A stretch of 12,156 nucleotides of DNA from Candidatus Kerfeldbacteria bacterium (GTDB lineage Bacteria; Patescibacteriota; Patescibacteriia; SBBC01). The DNA lies in the NCBI GenBank assembly GCA_903854795.1, contig CAINXF010000111.1, forward strand, positions 1-12,156. Direction: 5' to 3'. Both the position numbers and the translations under genes were made by a program. Each line of letters opens with the position of its first letter. Position 1 is the stretch's first letter. The notes under the pieces are model-generated. The model made no database searches. It saw only the letters and a program-made list of their open reading frames with translations, and was not told where the DNA came from. Shown here piece after piece: positions 1-5,079 of this stretch.

Positions 1-1
1 G

Positions 2-1672
2 ATGACCGACGAAGAGAAGGCCGCGCATGCTAAGATTGAAGCCAAAGTGAAAGCGTTCACGGACGGCAAACTTCGTGACATACTCGTCGGCAAGGACAAG
101 GCCGCACGAAAAGAACAGCGCGAAACGCTCGAAAAGTCACTTGAAGAGATGCTGAAAGCCGACAATGAAGTCTCGAAAGAGCAACGCTCGATCGGCAAGA
201 ACGCGCTTGAAGCACTCTTCGAAGAGGAAGCGCGTCGCTTGGTACTTGAAGAAGGCATCCGCGTTGACGGTAGGAAGCTCGACGAGATTCGACCGCTCTC
301 CGCGGAAGTTGGACTATTACCCCGTACGCACGGTAGCGGTTTGTTCCAGCGCGGCGAGACGCAGGTACTCTCGATCGTCACGCTCGGCAGCCCCGGCGAC
401 GAGCAATTGCTCGACACCATGGAGCTCTCCGGCAAGAAGCGCTACATGCACCACTACAATTTCCCCGGTTATTCGACCGGCGAGGTGAAGCCGATCCGCA
501 TGCCTGCACGGCGTGAGATCGGACACGGCGCGCTCGCTGAACGCGCATTGATGGCCGTGTTGCCGACGAAAGAGGCGTTTCCGTACACCATTCGCGTGGT
601 GTCGGAAGTATTGAGCTCGAACGGTTCGTCCTCGCAGGCATCGATCTGCGGTTCGACCTTGGCGCTCATGGACGCCGGTGTGCCGATCACGGCACCGGTC
701 GCCGGAATCGCAATGGGATTGATCACGGACCTGAAGACGAAGAAGTTCAAGGTGTTGACCGACATCCAGGGCATCGAGGACCACTCGGGCGACATGGACT
801 ACAAGGTCGCCGGTACCCGCAAGGGCATCATCACGATCCAACTCGACATCAAGCTCGGCAGCATCCCGCACGCGGTCTCTGTCGAGACGCTCGCCGCGGC
901 GAAAAAAGCGCGCTTGCAGATCCTCGACGTGATGGCCGGCGCGATCGCCGAACCACGTAAGGATCTCTCGCCGTACGCACCTCGCATCGTCGCGATCCAG
1001 ATCGACCCGGAGAAGATCCGCGAGGTCATCGGCAAGGGCGGCGAAACGATCAACAAGATCATCGACGAGTGTGGTGGTCAGGAAGTCACGAAGATCGACA
1101 TCGAAGATTCCGGTCTCGTGATGGTCACCTCGCACTCGAAGGAAATGTCCGACCGTGCGATCACATGGATCCAGAACCTCACGCGCGACATCCAGGCCGG
1201 CGAGATCATCGAAGGCACCGTCGCGAAGGTCGTGACCGACCGCATGAGCGGCAAGGAGATCGGCGCAGTCGTTGATCTGTATCCCGGCAAGGACGGCATG
1301 GTTCACATCTCGGAGCTCGCGGTGAACCACGTGAACGCCGTCGGTGACGTCGTGAAGATCGGTGACAAGGTCAAGGTGAAGGTGCTCGACGTGGACAAGG
1401 AACGCGGACGCATCTCGCTCTCGATCAAGCAGCTTGATCCGAGCTACGACCCGGCGAACGACGTGCGTCGTAGCGACCGTGGTCCTCGCGGTGGGTTCGG
1501 TGGCGGACGCGGTGGATTCCGCGGCGGCGACCGTGGTCCTCGCGGTGGGTTCGGTGGCGGACGCGGTGGATTCCGCGATGACCGTCGCGGTCCCCCGCCC
1601 TCAGGCGCACACCACGACAACGGACCGACGATCGATCCGCTCGCACCGCTCGACGATCTCGGCATCAAATAG
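2..1672 (+). CDS. pnp: Polynucleotide phosphorylase (PNPase), 5'-truncated by the window edge
   Basis: PNPase is a phosphorolytic 3'-to-5' exoribonuclease of mRNA turnover. The visible 556 residues start in the all-helical linker (about 1-85), so the first RNase PH domain lies upstream of the window and the ATG at position 2 is internal. The second, catalytic RNase PH core follows (about 86-320). It has the RTHGSGLFQRGETQ segment (108-121) and the residues matching E. coli D486, D492 and K494 (D260, D266, K268 in IEDHSGDMDYK). A KH domain with GKGG loop (344-347) and an S1 domain (about 402-476, ending GRISLSIKQ) come next. The last 70 or so residues form an Arg/Gly/Phe-rich tail with RGG boxes, made partly by a duplicated 18-residue unit, then an acidic end. 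Such a tail is not typical of PNPase and probably adds RNA affinity (inference). A hairpin terminator follows the stop. The family assignment is secure. Confidence 0.97.
   Translation: MTDEEKAAHAKIEAKVKAFTDGKLRDILVGKDKAARKEQRETLEKSLEEMLKADNEVSKEQRSIGKNALEALFEEEARRLVLEEGIRVDGRKLDEIRPLSAEVGLLPRTHGSGLFQRGETQVLSIVTLGSPGDEQLLDTMELSGKKRYMHHYNFPGYSTGEVKPIRMPARREIGHGALAERALMAVLPTKEAFPYTIRVVSEVLSSNGSSSQASICGSTLALMDAGVPITAPVAGIAMGLITDLKTKKFKVLTDIQGIEDHSGDMDYKVAGTRKGIITIQLDIKLGSIPHAVSVETLAAAKKARLQILDVMAGAIAEPRKDLSPYAPRIVAIQIDPEKIREVIGKGGETINKIIDECGGQEVTKIDIEDSGLVMVTSHSKEMSDRAITWIQNLTRDIQAGEIIEGTVAKVVTDRMSGKEIGAVVDLYPGKDGMVHISELAVNHVNAVGDVVKIGDKVKVKVLDVDKERGRISLSIKQLDPSYDPANDVRRSDRGPRGGFGGGRGGFRGGDRGPRGGFGGGRGGFRDDRRGPPPSGAHHDNGPTIDPLAPLDDLGIK
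1473..1577 (+). repeat. Exact 51-bp tandem repeat encoding the RGG tail of PNPase
   Basis: Copies at 1473-1523 and 1527-1577 are identical over 51 bp, giving a 54-bp period with the 3 bases GGC between them. Each encodes the unit DRGPRGGFGGGRGGFR. The period is a multiple of three, so the frame is kept. Identity at synonymous positions points to a recent duplication or slippage event, and the copy number may vary between strains (inference). Confidence 0.95.
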
Positions 1673-1680
1673 TTTTAAGC

Positions 1681-1719
1681 GAAGTCCCGGCCACGTCAGT
1701 GTGTCGGGACTTTCGTTTT
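1681..1719 (+). terminator. Hairpin terminator after pnp
   Basis: The arms AAGTCCCG (1682-1689) and CGGGACTT (1705-1712) pair over 8 bp. The loop holds a further CAC/GTG pairing. The T-rich run TTTCGTTTT follows at once. It lies 10 nt past the pnp stop and fits an intrinsic terminator separating pnp from the kinase gene. Confidence 0.8.
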
Positions 1720-1745
1720 CATCATTGATACGGTAGGATGGAGCC

Positions 1746-2333
1746 ATGATCATCACCTTCGGCGGATCGCCAGGTTCGGGAAAGAGTACGATGGCAACAC
1801 GTCTCGCAAAGGCGTTGGGGTACCGGCGCTTTTACATGGGCCAGCTCTTTCGCGATGCCGCAAAGAAGCACGGCATGACCATGCACGAGTTCGGTCAGTA
1901 CTGTGAGATCCATCCGGAGATGGATCGTAAGGTCGATGCGTACCAAGCCAAGCTCGGCACACGGTACAAGGATCTTGTGGTCGAAGGGCGCACGTCGTAT
2001 CACTTCATTCCGCATGCTGTGAAGATTTATCTCTACGCGGTGACCCGCGTCGGTGCGCAGCGGATCTACGAAGATCTAAAGAAGAATACGACGCGCAACG
2101 AAGTTCGTGAGGTGAAGTCGCTTGCGTCGCTCGAGCGATCGGTGAAACGACGCATCGTGAGCGAACGGCGGCGGTATCAGAAATGGTTCGGTATCAATCC
2201 GTTCCTCAAGAGCAACTATGACCTGTACGTAGACACCACGAAGCTCGATAAGGAGAAGGTCTACGCCAAGATCGTGAGCTTTCTGGCGACAAAAGGGCTT
2301 CAGGTACCGGCGAAACGTCCTTCGAAGAGGTAA
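1746..2333 (+). CDS. cmk: Cytidylate kinase, archaeal type
   Basis: The 195-residue P-loop kinase starts MIITFGGSPGSGKS, with Walker A at residues 7-14. It follows the archaeal cytidylate kinase family (Cytidylate_kin2 type) in order: GQLFRDAAKKHGMTMHEF (32-49), the PEMD segment (57-60), VVEGRTS (78-84), a basic lid region with SERRRY (139-144), then NYDLYVDTTK (157-166). This differs from the longer bacterial Cmk layout. Expected activity is ATP-dependent phosphorylation of CMP or dCMP, which recycles the CMP released by RNA breakdown, a fitting neighbour for pnp, although pnp itself yields nucleoside diphosphates. The C-terminus carries a short basic tail. A TAGGA lies 7 nt before the ATG and may act as Shine-Dalgarno site or, as TAGGAT, as a -10 box. 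No terminator hairpin is seen after the stop. A related P-loop NMP kinase with another substrate is possible. Confidence 0.85.
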   Translation: MIITFGGSPGSGKSTMATRLAKALGYRRFYMGQLFRDAAKKHGMTMHEFGQYCEIHPEMDRKVDAYQAKLGTRYKDLVVEGRTSYHFIPHAVKIYLYAVTRVGAQRIYEDLKKNTTRNEVREVKSLASLERSVKRRIVSERRRYQKWFGINPFLKSNYDLYVDTTKLDKEKVYAKIVSFLATKGLQVPAKRPSKR

Positions 2334-2349
2334 TCCACAGGGCGATTGT

Positions 2350-2378
2350 TTGACAGACGCGTTTTTTCGTGCTATACT
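2350..2378 (+). promoter_or_regulatory. Strong sigma70-type promoter for the structured RNA upstream of lspA
   Basis: A perfect -35 box TTGACA (2350-2355) is followed by a 17-bp spacer and TATACT (2373-2378), preceded by TGC as an extended -10. Transcription should start near 2384-2386, more than 380 nt before the lspA ATG. This is the best promoter in the window. Confidence 0.85.
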
Positions 2379-2384
2379 CTTCCT

Positions 2385-2740
2385 GTTGTTCGCTACAGAG
2401 GCACGTGAAGACAGTCGAAAAGCCCAGTTGCCGAGTAAATTGGCTCGGCAGATGCGCTTTCCGACTTTCCGTAACGGGTTTCCGAGACCCTAAAAACAAA
2501 ACAAAAAGTTGGTGACTCTTGTATGCCCTCGTGGTATATATGTATCACCGGAAGGACGGTCGGAGATTGAGCTCATTGCAAAACTCGGAATACACTGAGC
2601 ACTGGCTTCTTAGGCCATGATCGCCACGTTTGTCCTTCGGGACGGAAGTGACGTTAGCCCAAGAAGTTATGGGGCGCATTATGCCTTACATTTTCATCCC
2701 GTATTTTACGGGAAGGGGCGCTTAATGCGCCTCTTCCTTT
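2385..2740 (+). ncRNA. Candidate structured non-coding RNA or lspA leader RNA
   Basis: This stretch has no plausible protein gene but many paired segments. In order: an 11-nt helix with one mismatch (2413-2423 with 2456-2466) enclosing a perfect 7-bp hairpin (2429-2435 with 2444-2450); GGGTTT-CCG-AGACCC (2476-2490); an A-rich linker (2491-2508); GGTGA/TCACC (2511-2515 with 2545-2549) around TATGCC/GGTATA (2522-2527 with 2533-2538); GCTCA/TGAGC (2571-2575 with 2596-2600); CTTCTT/AAGAAG (2606-2611 with 2661-2666) extended by GGC/GCC around an 11-nt helix (2625-2635 with 2640-2650) capped by a UUCG tetraloop; then CCCGTA-TTT-TACGGG (2698-2712) and a terminator hairpin. I could not match it to tmRNA (no T-loop), RNase P RNA (no GAGGAAAGTCC), SRP RNA or 6S RNA. 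It may be a free RNA, a cis-acting leader of lspA, or both. Both ends are estimates. Confidence 0.6.
2713..2740 (+). terminator. Terminator hairpin ending the structured RNA, 5' of lspA
   Basis: AAGGGGCGC (2713-2721) pairs with GCGCCTCTT (2727-2735) over 9 bp with one G-U pair and the loop TTAAT. The tail CCTTTTATA follows. The 3' arm can instead pair with 2671-2681, so the hairpin may be conditional. The lspA start is 28 nt past this element. Confidence 0.75.
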
Positions 2741-2768
2741 TATACGGAATTTTCGATAGGCTTGCTGC

Positions 2769-3224
2769 ATGAAACGTACTTACGCAATTGTCGTGTTGGG
2801 AACCGGGACGGCCATCTTCATCATTGACCGTGTGTTGAAGTACCTCGCACTTGCCGGAAGGACGTACGGCCCCGTGAGTGGCGGCGTACGGTTCGAGTTG
2901 TTCCAGAATTCGTCGATCGCGTTCAGCATTTCGTTCCCGAATCTGTGGTCGCTCATCGTGATACCCGTGATCTGTCTTGCGTTCGTCTATTTTGCAGTGC
3001 GGTTATATCGTCTTCATGATGTGGCGAGGGCGTCGTTGCTCATTACGGCGGTCATCGGTGCGTGTAGTAACTATCTCGATCGCATACAACACGGGTTCGT
3101 GATCGACTACGTGAGTTTCGGCAATTGGTTCCCGGTGTTCAACCTCGGCGATGTCATGATCGTCATGTCACTCGCGTTACTATTGCTACCGAACAGACCT
3201 AAAACCACACACGATATACGATGA
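2769..3224 (+). CDS. lspA: Signal peptidase II (prolipoprotein signal peptidase)
   Basis: This 151-residue membrane aspartyl protease cleaves the signal peptide of diacylglyceryl-modified prolipoproteins in the cytoplasmic membrane. Four hydrophobic segments are visible (about 5-20, 58-78, 88-100 and 126-141). The family blocks are present: D20-x-x-x-K near the end of the first helix, N-S-S-I-A-F (47-52), GACSNYLDRIQHG (97-109), VIDY with catalytic D113, and VFNLGD with catalytic D128. The last block has Gly where most members have Ala (N-x-A-D). Length is at the short end of normal. The ATG has AGG 8 nt upstream. No separate promoter is evident between the terminator at 2713-2740 and the ATG, so expression may depend on read-through from 2350. 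The stop codon lies inside a hairpin. Confidence 0.95.
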   Translation: MKRTYAIVVLGTGTAIFIIDRVLKYLALAGRTYGPVSGGVRFELFQNSSIAFSISFPNLWSLIVIPVICLAFVYFAVRLYRLHDVARASLLITAVIGACSNYLDRIQHGFVIDYVSFGNWFPVFNLGDVMIVMSLALLLLPNRPKTTHDIR

Positions 3225-3240
3225 ACACGTTTCGTGTTCA
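3222..3240 (+). other. Perfect hairpin overlapping the lspA stop codon
   Basis: TGAACACG (3222-3229), loop TTT, CGTGTTCA (3233-3240): 8 bp, with the stop TGA as its first three bases. There is no T tract, so it is a weak terminator candidate. It may protect the 3' end, or serve as an operator, since the next promoter begins 17 nt on. Confidence 0.5.
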
Positions 3241-3256
3241 GTGATTAAGGACCGCG

Positions 3257-3285
3257 TTGACAGGGTTTGTAAATTAGGAAATACT
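3257..3285 (+). promoter_or_regulatory. Promoter of the first polysaccharide deacetylase
   Basis: TTGACA (3257-3262), 17-bp spacer, AATACT (3280-3285). The ATG at 3292 begins 7 nt after the last base of the -10 box, where transcription normally starts. The TAGGAAATACT block and the spacing recur before the second paralogue. Confidence 0.75.
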
Positions 3286-3291
3286 GTTTCA

Positions 3292-4083
3292 ATGGACGCA
3301 CGAAGAAAAAAAATAATCACCACGATCATCATGTTTGTTCTGCTGGCAGTCGGGCCCGTGGGAGCGTTTGCGGCCACGACGACGAGCACAAGCCCGTCGA
3401 ACGGAATGGTGTCACTGACGTTCGACGACGGTACGAGTTCGGTCCTCAACAATGCGATTCCGATCCTTAACGCGGCGCACCTACCGAGCACACAATATGT
3501 CATCACGTCGTACCTCGATGGCCATGACAAGAATTTCATGAACGCCGCCAACGTACGTCACCTGCAAGCAGAAGGCCACGAGATCGGTTCGCATACACGT
3601 TCACACCCGTTCCTTCCGGGGTTGACCACCGCGGAGGTCATGAACGAATTACGTCAATCGAAACAGGATCTTGCTGCGATCGGTATCAATGCGACGACAT
3701 TCGCGTACCCATTCGGCGGTTACACCGTAGATATTTCGAAGCTCGTACAAAAGTCAGGATACGCAGGAGCAAGGACGTGTGATTATGGATGGAACGGAAA
3801 TCGTCTTAACCGATATTTACTCAAGGTCCATACCGTCTTTCCGGATACTACGCTCGACAGCATCAAGTTGAAGATCGCGGCGACTATGCAGGACCATACA
3901 TGGCTCATCCTGGTCTTCCATGACGTTCGGCATAAGCCCTCGACATCGGAAGGGACGACAATCGCGGTACTACAGGGAGTCGTCGACTACCTGGTGAAGA
4001 ATAAGGTGCACGTCGTGACCGTCGCCGAGGGGTTGAAATTGCGTAACCAACTTTCCCTCGAGCAGCATCATCCGGGAATATAA
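3292..4083 (+). CDS. Secreted polysaccharide deacetylase (NodB/CE4 family), paralogue 1
   Basis: The 263-residue protein has a signal peptide: basic MDARRKK, a hydrophobic core to about residue 20, then GPVGAFA|AT with a signal peptidase I site after A27. A short Ser/Thr linker precedes the NodB domain. Its motifs are TFDDG (43-47, catalytic base D45 and metal ligand D46), HEIGSHTRSHP (96-106, metal ligands H101 and H105), FAYPFGGY (137-144) and LVFHDV (207-212, H210). CE4 enzymes remove N- or O-acetyl groups from peptidoglycan, chitin-like or other surface glycans; the substrate cannot be told from sequence. The open frame extends upstream to GTG 3241, but that lies 5' of the promoter, so ATG 3292 is preferred. 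No Shine-Dalgarno site is expected on the predicted leaderless transcript. Confidence 0.9.
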   Translation: MDARRKKIITTIIMFVLLAVGPVGAFAATTTSTSPSNGMVSLTFDDGTSSVLNNAIPILNAAHLPSTQYVITSYLDGHDKNFMNAANVRHLQAEGHEIGSHTRSHPFLPGLTTAEVMNELRQSKQDLAAIGINATTFAYPFGGYTVDISKLVQKSGYAGARTCDYGWNGNRLNRYLLKVHTVFPDTTLDSIKLKIAATMQDHTWLILVFHDVRHKPSTSEGTTIAVLQGVVDYLVKNKVHVVTVAEGLKLRNQLSLEQHHPGI

Positions 4084-4089
4084 CGTCTA

Positions 4090-4131
4090 AACCATTGGTT
4101 CCGCACATCGGCGCTATGAGTCGTCGATGTG
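4090..4131 (+). other. Two inverted repeats between the deacetylase genes
   Basis: AACCATTGGTT (4090-4100) is a perfect palindrome with a central T. CACATCG (4104-4110) and CGATGTG (4125-4131) form a perfect 7-bp stem with a 14-nt loop. Neither has a T tract. They may slow transcription out of the first gene or bind a regulator of the next promoter, which begins 14 nt on. Confidence 0.45.
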
Positions 4132-4144
4132 ATTTCAAAGTGCG

Positions 4145-4173
4145 TTGACAATAATTTATTAATAGGAAATACT
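4145..4173 (+). promoter_or_regulatory. Promoter of the second polysaccharide deacetylase
   Basis: TTGACA (4145-4150), 17-bp spacer, AATACT (4168-4173), with the ATG at 4180. Boxes, spacer length and distance to the ATG are identical to the promoter at 3257-3285, and the shared TAGGAAATACT covers the -10. The rest of the spacer differs. Confidence 0.75.
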
Positions 4174-4179
4174 TTCCTA

Positions 4180-4959
4180 ATGGAAATACGAAAAATAATT
4201 AACATCAGCGCGATTGTCATGTTCATCTTGCTGGCAGTCGGGCCGGTAGGGGTTTTTGCCGCCACGAAACCGTCCAAAACCCTGTCGCGAGGGATCGTGT
4301 CCCTGACGTTCGACGACGGCACACGCTCGATCCTCGATAATGCGATCCCGATCCTCAATGCGGCCCACCTGAAAAGCACGCAGTACATCATCACGTCCTT
4401 CCTCGACGGTCGTGATCCCAACTACATGACCGCCGCCGAGGTGGTCCGCCTGCAGGCAGAGGGCCACGAGATCGGTTCGCACACCCGCACACACCCGTTC
4501 CTTCCAAGCATCAGCGCTGTGGAGGTTATTAATGAGTTGCTTCAATCGAAACAGGACCTCTCCGATCTCGGCATCAATGCAACGACGTTCGCGTACCCAC
4601 TTGGCGGCTATAATAAAGATATCGTTGACGCGGTTAAGCAGGCCGGATATGCGGGGGCGAGAACGGTCGATTACGGATGGGACGGCCACCGTTGCAACTT
4701 GTTCCGCCTCAAGGTCCAGAATATTTATCCTGATACGACGGTGGAAAGCGTAAAAGCCAAGATTAGCTGGACGCTCGGCGATCACACCTGGTTAATCCTC
4801 GTATTTCACAACGTGAGACCCGAGCCATCGATCGATGGGACGACTACCATGGTCTTGCAGGGGATCGTTGACTACCTCGTGAAGAAGAAGGTGCGTGTCG
4901 TGACAGTAGCCGAGGGACTGAAGTTACGTAGTCAACTCGCTGTTCCGCCAATCCGATAG
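4180..4959 (+). CDS. Secreted polysaccharide deacetylase (NodB/CE4 family), paralogue 2
   Basis: The 259-residue protein is collinear with the preceding gene, with no gap through residue 210 and clearly more than half of residues identical by eye. The signal peptide ends GPVGVFA|AT. Motifs are TFDDG (43-47), HEIGSHTRTHP (96-106), FAYPLGGY (137-144) and LVFHNV (207-212). The Asp after the motif-5 His in paralogue 1 is Asn here, and the Phe of the FAYP motif context is Leu. All metal ligands and the catalytic Asp and His remain, so it should be active. The most likely history is a tandem duplication that carried the promoter along, then divergence, perhaps toward a different glycan or acetyl position. 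The GTG at 4129 opens the frame but lies upstream of the promoter, so ATG 4180 is chosen. Confidence 0.9.
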   Translation: MEIRKIINISAIVMFILLAVGPVGVFAATKPSKTLSRGIVSLTFDDGTRSILDNAIPILNAAHLKSTQYIITSFLDGRDPNYMTAAEVVRLQAEGHEIGSHTRTHPFLPSISAVEVINELLQSKQDLSDLGINATTFAYPLGGYNKDIVDAVKQAGYAGARTVDYGWDGHRCNLFRLKVQNIYPDTTVESVKAKISWTLGDHTWLILVFHNVRPEPSIDGTTTMVLQGIVDYLVKKKVRVVTVAEGLKLRSQLAVPPIR

Positions 4960-4972
4960 TATTCTGAATACT
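4958..4972 (+). other. Short perfect hairpin at the end of deacetylase 2
   Basis: AGTATT (4958-4963), loop CTG, AATACT (4967-4972): 6 bp, A/T-rich and overlapping the stop codon. It has no T tract. It is weak as a terminator and may be chance. Confidence 0.3.
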
Positions 4973-5014
4973 GCTCATGATCTCGATAGTCCGTTATGAG
5001 GAACGCGTCTGGTA

Positions 5015-5043
5015 TTGACAGTGGGGTTAACGTGGCGTACAAC
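5015..5043 (+). promoter_or_regulatory. Promoter of comM
   Basis: TTGACA (5015-5020), 17-bp spacer, TACAAC (5038-5043). The predicted start is near 5049-5050, about 30 nt before the GTG start of comM. An ATG at 5049 sits on this start but is out of frame with comM. Confidence 0.65.
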
Positions 5044-5079
5044 TAGGGATGGACATCGGCGGCGCAGAGCCGTCGTTCT

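Noticed and set aside
317..1330. Long minus-strand open frame of 337 codons within pnp
   Set aside because: It is a shadow of the GC-rich pnp coding strand, with Asp/Arg/His-rich composition and no family motifs.
2523..2570. 15-codon ORF (MPSWYICITGRTVGD) inside the candidate RNA, a possible leader peptide or tmRNA-like tag
   Set aside because: The ATG lies in a paired segment, there is no good Shine-Dalgarno site, no tRNA-like domain is present and so short a frame is likely by chance.
2385..2740. RNase P RNA, tmRNA, SRP RNA or 6S RNA
   Set aside because: Checked for GAGGAAAGTCC, the T-loop GGTTCRA, the SRP GNAR/GGAA core and the 6S rod. AGACAGTCG at 2409-2417 recalls E. coli RNase P P2, and CCGGAAGGA at 2548-2556 recalls SRP, but the surrounding conserved parts are missing.
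3241..3291. GTG 3241 as start of deacetylase 1 (and GTG 4129 for deacetylase 2)
   Set aside because: The codons lie upstream of clear promoters. Starting at the ATGs gives normal signal peptides, and the apparent similarity of the upstream peptides comes from the shared promoter DNA.
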